A stretch of DNA of 64,000 bases, taken from contig NC_063256.1 in assembly GCF_019578655.1 (NCBI RefSeq), positions 36,033,553-36,097,552 on the forward strand, written 5' to 3'. Positions 24,868 to 35,420 of the stretch are shown here, in pieces. The translations under genes and the position numbers were made by a program. How positions within the stretch are numbered: the first letter of the stretch is position 1; the number at the start of each line of letters is the position of its first letter. Origin of the DNA: Ricinus communis (taxonomy: Eukaryota > Streptophyta > Magnoliopsida > Malpighiales > Euphorbiaceae). Under the pieces are notes generated by a model that ran no database searches, was not told the DNA's origin, and was given only the letters and a program-made list of their open reading frames with translations.

Positions 24868-24949
24868 ATTTATAGCAGGCAGAGGAGATCTCCTGTCCTT
24901 TCTGGAGGCATCTGATTGGGTTTTAGACGATGAACTTTCTAGTAAATTC
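24868..24949 (-). promoter_or_regulatory. TATA box and heat-shock element of sHSP copy 3
   Basis: The minus strand reads CTATAAAT at 24868-24875, about 125 bp upstream of the ATG. The heat-shock element at 24932-24949 reads GAA-ct-TTC-ta-GTA-aa-TTC on the plus strand, three good units of four. Another partial unit (AGAAGCCTCTAG) is at about 24970. Confidence 0.7.
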
Positions 24950-24989
24950 TTGTAGCATTGAGGCTTTGCAAGAAGCCTCTAGTCTGATT

Positions 24990-26540
24990 GGGCTTCCATC
25001 TTGCGATTGGGGAAGTCTTTTGCATATATAATAGGCTTCATTTCACCACTATTGGATTTTAGGCTTATTACACTAATCATTCTTCTTAATTTTTATGTAC
25101 AATAATCTAGACTAATATAGATGTATATATCATAATAAAAAAACATAATATATAGATATAAATATTTTATATTGTGATATTGTTAATATTTATTTAATAT
25201 AATCATGTACTTAAATATAAAAAATACAAATATAACTTACATGATTATGAAATATTTAGAAAAATTTTCAAGAGTCAAAATATATTTAAGTTATGAAGAT
25301 TTAATAGAATATATAGAGTCAACTAAAAGATAAATTAATGCTTCATTTGCTCAAATTTTCCATGAATATATATATATAAGAGTTATCCTTTATGTTGTTT
25401 TATTATATTAAAATCACTTTTGTATTTTTATAAAATTAGTTATTATATTTCTACTTCTAAAAATAATACAGTCAAAATACTAAGTTGATAAATAAAATTA
25501 TAGTTTTGTCTTCAAATTGTTTTTACAGAATATGAAACTCATGCGAGATTAATTTTCTTTTCTAATTATGCTATAGTAAAATTATTAATTTTAGTGGAAA
25601 TAATATTAATTTTATAACAAAATAATTACTTTAATTTTAGCACAAATTTAATATATAATAAAAAGTTTAAGGATAAAATTTTTATTTATCAATGTGACAC
25701 ATTGAGATAGAAACATAGGATCTTTCATTCACATCTTTTTTTCATCAAGAATGTTTTATAAAAATTTTGGACTCTCGAATTTAGAGTATCTTACTTTCAC
25801 GCAATTCACAAGGTTCAACAAATAATAAATATTTTATGATCAAGGCTATATAAATTTTATATAGGTATACATAATAATAATAAATTGATTTTCATGAAAT
25901 CAAAGAAAGATATTTAAAAAGTATCTTCTATATTTTATGTTATGATTTCAAATAAACTTTTTTATGAATGAGGAAAATAGTTATTTATTCGCTTTGCAGA
26001 AATATAAGGTACCTTTATCGGATTCCATTTTCTAGTACCATGACCAAAATGAACTCTTACTTTCATCATCTCTTTCAAATTAATGTTTCAATATCTTCTC
26101 CTGATCCATATACGCAGTAAGAGTATTTTGAATCCATTCATTGAATTGATATTTTATATAAATTAATCTAAAATTTTATAACTTTTCAATCATATAAATA
26201 TTACATCCAACCCCATTCACGCACATTAGGCAATAAACAACTGAAGAAGCTGCCTGCAATTCCATTGAGGTGCAAAAACAAAAGATGCATCATTAGAAGA
26301 GAACGCAAATTTATAAGGCTACATGGGTTGTTTTGTTCGAGTGTCATCTTGCTACTGAAAAGCAGTGGCAGGGAAAAATGAGATGATACTTGAGAATTGA
26401 TATCATGAAAAGCTTATACAGCAGAGTCTGTTGATAATTATTTAATTTTATATATTGCACAATCAACTATATATACAGTGCGCATTGCCTTAGTGTTTAT
26501 GCTTACATTTAAATTTTCAGGTAATATTCAGTGATCCTTA
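24990..26540. other. AT-rich intergenic DNA
   Basis: No gene recognised. A short segment at about 26350-26420 (CTACTGAAAAGCAGTGGCAGG onwards) is duplicated at about 33487-33560. The sequence GTTGT at 26541-26545 is the left target duplication of copia element 2. Confidence 0.65.
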
Positions 26541-26545
26541 GTTGT

Positions 26546-26770
26546 TGTAGAATGATAAAGAATAATATGAAGAGAAGAATATGAGATTGTATTAACTTTT
26601 GTAATACATGCCTTGGTACAGGTCTGTATATATACAGAAAACAAGAGCTAGAAATAAAAATAAATAATCACTAAATCAATCACCTAAAATCAGCCCCTCT
26701 AATTGTGGGTCAAGAATATAAACAAATTACTAAAATCTTGGAGTAGATTATTGACTAATATAATCTAACA
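26546..26770 (-). repeat. 3' LTR of copia element 2
   Basis: 225 bp, TG...CA, with TATATATAC near its middle. Confidence 0.95.
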
Positions 26771-26783
26771 TCCTCCCTCAAAC

Positions 26784-29700
26784 TCAAGATGGCAAAGAAT
26801 TTGCTAAATTGAGTTTGCAAGATAAGTCATGAAAGCGACCAGGTGGGTGAGCTTTAATAAAAATGTTAGCTGTCTGATTAATAAAAGACACAGGAGAGAG
26901 TTGAAGAGTGCCATTGATGAGATGATGCCGGATGAAGTGACAATCAATCTCAATATGTTTAGTGCGCTCATGGAAAACATCATTACGAGCAATTTGTATG
27001 GCACTGCGATTGTCACAGTAAATATTTGTGGCATTAGATTGTGAAACTCTCATGTCCTGTAACAACAATCGCAACCAACAAAGCTCGGAAGTTGTGTCAG
27101 CAAGGGGCCTATATTTCACCTCCATACTCGAGCGGGAAACTACTATTTGCTTTTTACTCCGCCAAGAGATGAGAGAATCTCCAAAAAAATAGTAGCCAGT
27201 CGTAGATCTTCTATCAGTAGGATCTCCTGCCCAATCAACGTCTAAGAATGCATGCAATATTAGTAAGGATTGTGAAGAATAGTGAAGGCCATGAAACAAA
27301 GTACCCTTGATATAACGAAGAATTCAAGAAATCATACTGAAATGAGAATCATGAGGGCGGCCATGAAGCTAACCATATGAACTGCATGAGCTATGTCTGG
27401 ACGAGTGGCGGTGAAATAAATAAGGCTTCAAACCAATTGCCTGTCAAGAGTAGGATCATTCAAAAGTGTGCCATCTGTCGGTAAAAGCTTAACATTAGCT
27501 TCAAGGGGAGTATTGCAAGTCTTATTATTTGTCAGGTTGGCACGAGTTAAGAGATCAGTTGCATATTTTGCCTGAGAAAAGGAATAGCCTGAGCTGTGAG
27601 ATGAAACTTCAATCCCAAGAAAGTAACTTAAACGACCAAGATCTTTCATCTCAAACTGCTTGTTGAGAAATTATTTCAGCTTAATTCCCTGCAAATCATC
27701 TCCTGTAACAATCATGTCATCTACATATAATAGTAAAAGGGTGTATCTCTTATCCGTTTTGCGAAGAGACAAAGCATTATCATACGAACTAGAAGTAAAT
27801 CCAAATTTGCGAATTGTGGAACAAAATTTGGAAAACCATGCACGAGGAGCCTGTATAAAACCATATAAGGCTTTACGAAGATAACAAACTTTACTAGGTG
27901 GATGATCATAACCTGGCGGGGGTTTCATGTAGACTTCTTCGGAGAGATTTCCATTAAGAAAAGCATTTTTTACGTCCATTTGGAACAATGACCATTTTTG
28001 TATATCAGCTACAACATTAAGGCTTCGAATAGAAGTAAGACGAGCTATAGGTGCAAAGGTTTCTTCATAGTCAATACCATATTCTTAAGTAAAGCCCTTG
28101 GCCACCAAATGAGCTTTATACGTTCTATTGATCCATCAGCACGAGTTTTGTTCTTATAAACCCATTTGCATCCCATGACAGCTTTATCAACCGGAAGCTC
28201 CACCAAATCCCAAGTTTGTGTCTTTGTTAAAGCCTGCAATTCTTCTTTCATAGCTTGCTGCCAAAGAGGATTAGTACTGACTTCCTTATAAGAGGAAGGT
28301 TAATGTAAAGTAATAATTGTAGAATAACAATGATAATCGCGGAGATAAGATGGTGGTTGGTGTACTCTAGGAGGAAGATCATTTGAGTGAGTTTCTAGTA
28401 ATGTAGAATCCTCAGACGTGTTAGATCCTGCAGGATAGGCAATAGGTTGGTCATTTGTTTGTCTTGCAATAACAACGTTAGGAGAAAGAGGAGAATCCTC
28501 ATTTTCATTATGGACAGTTTGTATTTCAGGAAATAAGTCAGCGAAAGGATCACATAAGTAAGGTGGACTATCTGTAGACATTTGAAACTCAGAGACTATA
28601 GAAAATATTTTATGTTCCCAAAAAGTAACATGCCGAGAAATATGCAGAAGTTTAGAGATAGGGTCCCAACATCTATAACCTTTATGTTCGATTCCATAAC
28701 CCAAAAAGCAGCATAGACGCGCACGAAGTTCTAATTTTGTGCTTCATGTGGCTGTAAGAAAATAAAGCAAGCACATCCAAAAACATGAAGTAGAGTATAA
28801 TCAGGAGCGGTACCATATAATCATTCATAAGGAGTTTGATTACCAATAATCGGAGAAGGGACACGATTAATGGTATAAACAGCTGTGAGAGCAGCTTCGC
28901 CCCAGAAATGCTCAGGACAAGCGGCCAAAGTCAAAAGAGTGCGAACACTATCCAAGATATGTCTGTGTTTTCGCTTTGCACGACCATTTTGTTGAGATGT
29001 TTTTGGATACGATCGTTGGATGGCAGTACCATATTGTGACAAATGTTGTAAAAGTTTAGAGTCTTTGTATTCCATGGCATTATCAGTTCGAAGAGTTTTT
29101 ATGCTACAAGAAAATTGAGTTTTGACAAAAAAAGCAAAGTTAGCATAGATTTCATATAATTGAAAATGATTTTTAAGAAAGTATATCCAGGTAAACCGAG
29201 AGTAATCATCCACAAGGATTACAAAATAAATTGCACCACCCATTGCAGCTATAGGGGATGGTCCCCAAAATGTCAGTATGCACAAGATCAAAAATAGCAG
29301 AAGAAAAGAAAGGGCTTTTATTAAAAGGTAAAGCATATTATTTTCCAAGTTCATAAGAAGCACAATCAAAATTTTGATATTTAATATTTCCTAAAGCACC
29401 GCTAGAACCGCTAGAACATAAAAGATTTAAGTCTAAAGAAGAAACATGACCAAGGCGAGAGTGCCAAGTTGACGAGGAGACATAAGCGCATTGAGATACA
29501 GAAAAAGGGACAACATTTGTTTGTGAAGGGAGTTGAAGAGAAGATAATTCAAACAAATAACCAACTTTATAGTCGGTCCCAAGGATCTACCCCGTTTGTG
29601 GATCCTACACATAACAACCATGATGAGAAAAATGTAAGTCAAAACCTTTCTCATAAAGTTGTCCAACAAAAATAAGATTTAATGAAAGCTTAGGTACAAG

Positions 29701-30888
29701 AAAAGTGCATGGTAAGGACAAATTAGAAGTAGCAATGTGACCCATATGGCTGACAGACAGACAAGAATTATCAGCCGTATGTATAACAAGAGCATAAAAT
29801 ATGACATTTTTAGTTTGGAATAAATGAGGATCTGCAGTCATATGGTTACAACAACCAAAGTCAAAGAACCAAGAGGAAGTTTTACCTTTGGTGGCAGAAA
29901 AGGCAGAGGAAGTGGAGTTACCCATAAAGGATTGAGCTAGAGCTTGTTTTAGTGTGTCAATGTCTATCTGGCTTAGTAGCTCATTCAGAGATGAGGAATT
30001 ACCAGGTGAAGAATCCTCCTCAATGGTAGCAGCTGCAGAAGTATGAGTAAATGCCTTACCAAACTTGGATCAGGATTGGGTGTACTTTCCTTGCTTGCCT
30101 TGTAACTTGAAACATTCAAAAATAAGATGCCTATCTTTATGACAGTACCTACAGTTTTTCCCTTTATTTTACGAATATACAGTAGTAGCTAGGACTGTAT
30201 CAGTAGAGAGGACTGACTGATAAGGTTTCAAATTTATTAAACGAGCTTCTTCGTTCAATAACTCTATAACTACAGCATCAAGATCTGGAAAAGGATCCAT
30301 ATGTAACAAAGAGGACCTTACTGACTCAAAGTCATCATTTAAAGCTAAAGTGAACCGATAAACTCTAAATTCATTTCTCTGTTTAGCATAGAGTTCAGCA
30401 TCACGAGAATCATGCCAAATGGTTCAGACAATGATAATTGGTCCCATGCAGCAGCCATTTCAAATAAAAAATAGCAGCCATTTCAGATAAAAAATCATTG
30501 ATGGACTAACCTGATTTTTGATGATTCGAGTAAGAGTACCGTAAAGGTGAAATCTGTGAATGGCATTTGTTATTGAATAACGCTTCGACAATAATTCTCA
30601 CACCTCTTTTGCAGTATCAAAGCGTCCAAACTGGAGCTTGATGGATGGGCTACAAGTGTTTTGAAACCAAGTAAGAATTTGATGATTCTTATTGTCCTAT
30701 TCTTCAAACTGCTGAACATATTTGGATTGCTCCTCATCTTTGCCCTTGATTGGTTTTATTGCAGCGCCATTAACATAGCTCCATAGCTTTCTTTCTCGAA
30801 GAAAGCTTGACATTTCTTGGGACCAAAAAACATAATTTTTCCAATTAAGGATAGTAGTAATTGAATATGAGACATTAGATTTCTCCAT
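26784..30888 (-). pseudogene. Broken gag-pol of copia element 2
   Basis: Gag starts at 30888 (MEKSNVSYSI, LNWKNYVFWSQEM, a UBN2-type gag). The protease region at 29605-29925 has WFFDFGCCNHMT where active proteases have D-S-G, so the catalytic motif is lost. Integrase pieces are at 29338-29556 (WHSRLGHVSSLDL) and 28821-29369 (VDDYSRFTWIYFL, LRTDNAMEY, QQNGRAKRKHRHILD). RT begins at 28045-28251 (WVYKNKTRADGSI) and continues at 27671-27988 with LLYVDDMIVTGDD intact, then 27428-27649 (MKDLGRLSYFLGIEV). RNase H is at 26784-27299 (DVDWAGDPTDRRSTTGY, YCDNRSAI, HFIRHHL). Multiple frameshifts and stops separate these blocks. Confidence 0.92.
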
Positions 30889-31146
30889 GAAATAAATGAG
30901 TTAAAATATCACAGACCTGAAAATATAAATTATTTTGCACTCCTTTTGTTTAAAAAAAGTGAAATTTTCAGTAATGTCTCTAATGATTATAATCTTGATT
31001 TCTAGAAAGTATAATTTCAAATGGATTAAGTAATAAAAATGTATGATATCACATGAGAAGCCAAAAGAAAAAAAAACAAAGTAAAAATACAAACAAACAA
31101 AAAGAGACTAAAGAAATTTAAAGTATAGAGCTATGATCTGATACCA

Positions 31147-31371
31147 TGTAGAATGATAAAGAATAATATAAAGAAAAGAATATGAGATTATATTAACTTC
31201 TGTAATACATGCCTTGATACAAATCTGTATATATACAGAAAACAAGAGCTGGAAATAAAAGTAAATAATCACTAAATTAATTACCTAAAATCAGCTCCTC
31301 TAATTGTGGGTGAAGAATATAAACAAATCACTGAAATCTTAGAGCAGATTATTGACTCATATAATCTAACA
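31147..31371 (-). repeat. 5' LTR of copia element 2
   Basis: 225 bp, adjoining the primer-binding site. It pairs end to end with 26546-26770. Confidence 0.95.
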
Positions 31372-31726
31372 GTTGTTAAGTGTATGTGTTAGGGGGGTTT
31401 CAGAGGCTTTGAAACTGTAATGCATATGAAGCAGTATGCTTCTGTTTCAGCTTCATCTTCTTGAAGCTGCCATTAGTAAATTAGATAATTAGAAATGACT
31501 CGGAGAACTTTAATATCATGGAATCAGAAAACTTGTGGAAGATTATAATTCTTTTTTCCATCAGAAGAAACAAAGCAATAGAACATATAGAAAAGCTGAT
31601 ATTATTTTTTATCAACAGAGAAAACTTACATAATACAGATAAACACTGCTTGTAAACTTTCAAAATGATTGAATTACTTCTTATCTCTTCCATCCTGTGT
31701 TTCATATGTTTACAAGGAACGATAGC

Positions 31727-32197
31727 TCAACCAGAAATGTCAACAGCCTTAATCTTTGGTTTCTTAACTTCCTCCTAAGGAACAGTCACAGTGAGAACTC
31801 CATTCTCCATAGTAGCTTTAACCTGATCCATCTTTGCATCCTCTGGCAGTCTAAACCTCCTTAAGAATTTGTCGCTGCTGCGCTCCACACGATGCCAAGT
31901 ATCACTCTTGTCTTCCTTCTCCACATTCCTTTCTCCGCTGATTTGAAGAACCCTGGCATCTTCAATCTCCATTTTCATTTCCTCATTCTTAAGTCCCGGA
32001 AGGTCAGCCTTGAATACATGAGCTTCTGGAGTCTCCTTCCAGTCTATGCGAGCATCCACAAAAGGATTTTCACGAGAGACGAGTGAAGATGAAGAATGAA
32101 AAGGGAGGTCTTTAAATGGATCTCAGATCTCGAAATAAGAGAAGGGATCGAAGATGTTGCTTCGTGGGTTACCAAAGAAGCTTGGAATCATTGCCAT
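31727..32197 (-). pseudogene. Full-length class I sHSP pseudogene with two nonsense codons
   Basis: Aligns over its whole length with the intact class I copies, from [14 protein letters not shown] to VDISG. Codon 25, Trp in the others (DLWDPFKD), is TGA at 32123-32125. The Lys codon after TVTVP is TAG at 31775-31777. One residue is lost in the REN-SAFV region (in frame), and the SSGKF motif reads SSDKF. An internal ATG at 32059 could start a 94-aa frame covering most of the alpha-crystallin domain but lacking the arm and the I-x-I tail. Upstream, a TTTAAAT sequence (about 32290) and a perfect GAAGCTTC heat-shock pair (32437-32444) remain. Closest relative is 24273-24743. Confidence 0.93.
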
Positions 32198-32454
32198 TAT
32201 CGTAATTGGTTGGTTGAGTGCAGGGAGAATGCTTTCTTGGTAATATGTTTTCTTCTTCTTTCTGATGCAATGGAGTAGGAGTAAGCTTGGCATTTAAATG
32301 GAGCAGTCGACCAGCATAAGAGACATCCTGTAATTTCTGGATCGTGGGTTTTTAGCCAGAAGTTTTTGGCAGCAGCAGCAGAGGAGACACCTCGTAATTT
32401 CTAGGTCATGGCCATGGGGCTCTGAATATGAAGCAAGAAGCTTCTGGTAACTTC

Positions 32455-33480
32455 CTGAGGCTCGGAGGCCTTCGTGAAACCAATGTTAGACTTAATTTAG
32501 AAGATGGTGAGCCTGTCTCAGACATAGGCCAATATCAGCATCTGGTAGGGAAGTTAATCTATCTAACCGTCATAAGGCCTGATATTGCATACGCTGTGAG
32601 TATGGTAAGCCAATTCATGCACGCACCCCGTACTAGTCACTCAGAAGCTATCGACAGGATACTTAGGTATCTCAAGGGCACTCCAGGGCAAGGAATCTGG
32701 ATGAAGAAAAACAACACTAACACCATAGTTGGCTTCTCTGATGCAGATTAGGCAGAAAGCTGTGATAGAAAATCAACCACAGGTTTTTACACCTTCATAA
32801 GAGGAAACTTGGTGACTTGGAAAAGCAAGAAACAAAATTTTGTGGCAAGGTCAAGTGCAGAAGCTAAGTATCGAGCCATGGCCTCTACAGCTAGTGAGCT
32901 TATCTGGATCAAGCAAGTCCTTCAGGACTTAAAAGATCGAATGTTAAGGATCTATGAAGATGTACTGTGACAATCAGGCAGCACGTCACATTGCATTCAA
33001 TCCAGTGTTTCATGAATGTACCAAGCACATTGAAGTGGATTGTCACTTCATCAAAGAAAAAGTACAATCAGGGGAAATTGAAACACCATTCGTCAAAAGC
33101 CAAGATCAGCTGGCCGATATCTTTATAAAACCCTCAACAAAAATAGTCACAAAATCATTCTCAGTAAAATGGGTTCGATTAACCTCTACGAACCCATCTT
33201 GAGGGGGAATGTTGAAGACTGTGACCTGAACGCAGCAGGAAAGAGAGCCTCAAACACTACACAGGCAGAAAAGCCTGTGCAGGACTATTCATCACAGGCT
33301 CCAGGAAAAAGGAAGCAACCATCCTTGTGGCAGAAAATGGTCACTTCAACCTTCCCTAAACAGAAAGGAACGTTAGACAGAGTTTACAAAACAACCAATA
33401 TAAATTAGGCTACCGTTGTATAATACAAATAATATAATCTCAAAATTCATAATAAAAATACACTCATAGTTGATCACGAA
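32455..33480 (+). mobile_element. Copia 3' fragment: RT end, RNase H, polypurine tract, start of LTR
   Basis: 5'-truncated piece of a third copia element, on the plus strand and unlike elements 1 and 2. RT end: YQHLVGKLIYL, RPDIAYAVSMVSQFM, ILRYLKGTPG, GFSDAD followed by a stop. RNase H: DRKSTTGFYTF, SSAEAKYRAMA, then a frameshift and [37 protein letters not shown]. The polypurine tract CTTGAGGGGGAA ends at 33209, and an LTR begins TGTTGAAGAC at 33210. The right end is uncertain, but DNA from about 33487 matches the duplicated sHSP flank. It sits just outside the promoter of the sHSP pseudogene. Confidence 0.88.
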
Positions 33481-33777
33481 AAAATAACATACTGAAAAGC
33501 TGTGACAGGGGTAAACGGTATAATACTTGGAAATTGATACCATGCAAAAGTAAATTAATATTATATATCTCTGAAATTTCATTGTCACATAGCAGTTAGG
33601 TCAATCGCATCAGAATAAGAAAGGCTGTAGAACATATTATGAAAGCTGATATATATTATTTTTATTCAAGAGATAAAAATTACATCAAACACATAATATT
33701 GCCAACAAACATTAACTTGTAAAGATCAGAAGTAACATCCTTGTTATCTCTTCTTCTTGTTCCATATGATTTACAGC

Positions 33778-34251
33778 TCAACCAGAAATCTCAATGGCCT
33801 TAACATCAGGTCTCTTTGCTTCCTGTTTTGGAACAGAGACAGTGAGAACTCCATTCTCCATGGAAGCTTTAACCTGATCCATCTTCGCATTCTCTGGCAG
33901 CCTAAACCTCCTCAAGAACTTGCCGCTGCTGCGCTCCACACGATGCCAAGTATCATTCTTGTCTTCCTTCTCCACATTCCTTTCTCCGCTGATTTGAAGA
34001 ACTCTGTCATCCTCAATTTCCACTTTCACTTCCTCTTTTTTAAGTCCGGGGAGATCCGCTTTGAATACATGAGCTTCTGGAGTCTCCTTCCAGTCTACGC
34101 GTGCATTGACAAATGCAGAATTTTCACGAGACAGAATTGAAGATGAAGTAGGAAATGGAGAGTCTTTAAATAGATCCCAAAGGTCGAAAGAGGAGAAGGG
34201 CTCGAAGAAGTTGCTTCTTGGGTTACCGAAGATGCTTGGAATCATTGCCAT
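33778..34251 (-). CDS. Class I cytosolic small heat-shock protein (about 18 kDa), copy 4
   Basis: A 157-aa intronless class I sHSP starting [19 protein letters not shown]. The arm has [12 protein letters not shown] where other copies have [12 protein letters not shown]. The alpha-crystallin domain (about 46-140) is complete: [42 protein letters not shown]. The tail [12 protein letters not shown] has the I-x-I motif. The first ATG gives the usual length. Its promoter has the best heat-shock element in the window, so strong heat induction is expected (inference). Confidence 0.97.
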   Translation of the reverse strand: MAMIPSIFGNPRSNFFEPFSSFDLWDLFKDSPFPTSSSILSRENSAFVNARVDWKETPEAHVFKADLPGLKKEEVKVEIEDDRVLQISGERNVEKEDKNDTWHRVERSSGKFLRRFRLPENAKMDQVKASMENGVLTVSVPKQEAKRPDVKAIEISG

Positions 34252-34374
34252 CTTTAACCTTCTTAAGGGGCTTTAGTTCTGAAATGGAAACGGTTTTAGT
34301 ATTGGGTTGTTGTGGCAAATGTAGCTAAGAATTTGCTTCTTGTTCTTGTTGACATGAAGCAGGGACGTAGGTTA

Positions 34375-34460
34375 TATTTATAGTAGGCAGAGGAGATATC
34401 CTGTTCTTTCTGGAGCCATCTGATTGGGTTTTTTTAGCTAATGAACTTTCCAGAAATTTC
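34375..34460 (-). promoter_or_regulatory. TATA box and four-unit heat-shock element of sHSP copy 4
   Basis: The minus strand reads TATAAATA at 34375-34382, about 125 bp upstream of the ATG. At 34443-34460 the plus strand reads GAA-ct-TTC-ca-GAA-at-TTC, four perfect alternating units. The spacing to TATA is as in copy 3. Confidence 0.85.
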
Positions 34461-34533
34461 TTGTACAATTGGGGCTTCGTAGGAAGCCTCTAGTCTATTT
34501 GGGCTTCTTTTTGGCGAGTAGAGAAGTCTTGTA

Positions 34534-34555
34534 CATATATATATATATATATATA
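34534..34555. repeat. (AT)n microsatellite
   Basis: Short alternating AT tract upstream of sHSP copy 4. Confidence 0.85.
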
Positions 34556-34884
34556 ATTGGCCCATTTCAGCACTATTTTATTGTCCAACTCTTCTTCAAT
34601 TAATTGAGCAAGAAGATGAAGAATACACCCTTTGAAAGAGGTCATGAAAGACAGAACACACAAAAGAAATTCCCATTTTTTTTAGAAACTATTTAATTTT
34701 CATATATTGAAATTTTAAGAGAAATAAATCATTGCTACTCACATCCTCAAATACCAAAACATTCCACTTAATAATGCCATTTAACTAAGCATAAAATGGC
34801 ACAATCTACATGACTATATATAGTTGAAAACACCTAATTTTCACAGCCAAAGCAAAGAATTATTGAAACCTAAGCTAAGCTAAG

Positions 34885-35420
34885 CTAGCAGAAGAAGCTG
34901 CGGCGGCGTCTATAGGCATTAGCAACAACAGGAGGATTATGTTTCCTTGGTTCATTTTCCACTGTTGGGACCTTAACAAAGAGAACTCCATTGTTGATTG
35001 AAGTGGTGGTCATGTCCACATTAACATTGCTTGGCAATTGGCAGCTCTTTATGCATCCACAGTTCTGACGGCCACCACCTATTTTCAGCACCACGTTTCT
35101 GCCCCTGATCTCAACCCTCACATCTTCAGTCCTGAACACTTGCACATTGGCAGTGATGACAAAGGCTGTTTCTTGCCAGTACATCTGAAAAGAAAAAAGA
35201 AAGACAATATACTACAAGCATACGACATGCATATATATCAGAATATCAAAACCCTTGTCCTGACGTATATTATATGTTTGCATCAAATAGTAAAATGACA
35301 TAAAAAGTTGGGACACAAAACTGTAACAGAGAGAGGATCAGTAATGTTGAACTGATTGCTGAAATTGCTTGATGAACTGAAGAGAGTATTTGCATTGAAA
35401 CCACCTGGAATCATCGACAT
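34885..35420 (-). CDS. Divergent HSP20-like protein with one intron
   Basis: Exon 1 is 35420-35328 (31 codons) and exon 2 is 35184-34885, with a 143-bp GT-AG phase-0 intron whose acceptor is TTTTCAG. The joined product is 130 aa. The start MSMIPGGFNANTLF echoes class I sHSPs, but the rest is remote: YWQETAFVITANVQVF matches the [16 protein letters not shown] strand, EDVRVEIRGRNVVLKIGG matches the next strands, and INNGVLFVKVP matches [11 protein letters not shown]. The WHRVER motif is missing, the middle is shortened and Cys-rich (NCGCIKSC), and the tail is basic (YRRRRSFFC) with no I-x-I motif. Exact class is not recognised. It may be a specialised sHSP-like chaperone; oligomer formation is doubtful. 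Both exons are open and the splice sites good, so I call it a gene. Confidence 0.8.

Larger units (their letters stand above)
26546..31371 (-). mobile_element. Ty1/copia LTR retrotransposon 2, decayed, full-length
   Basis: Complete 4826-bp element on the minus strand. The LTRs are each 225 bp (5' LTR 31147-31371, 3' LTR 26546-26770), and the element is flanked by a perfect GTTGT target duplication (26541-26545 and 31372-31376). The primer-binding site directly next to the 5' LTR (31135-31146) reads TGGTATCAGATC. The polypurine tract TTGAGGGAGGA borders the 3' LTR (about 26771-26781). I count about 18 mismatches, mostly transitions, and no indels between the LTRs, so it is not recent but seems younger than copia element 1. 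It split the sHSP array between copy 3 and the pseudogene at 31727. Confidence 0.96.
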
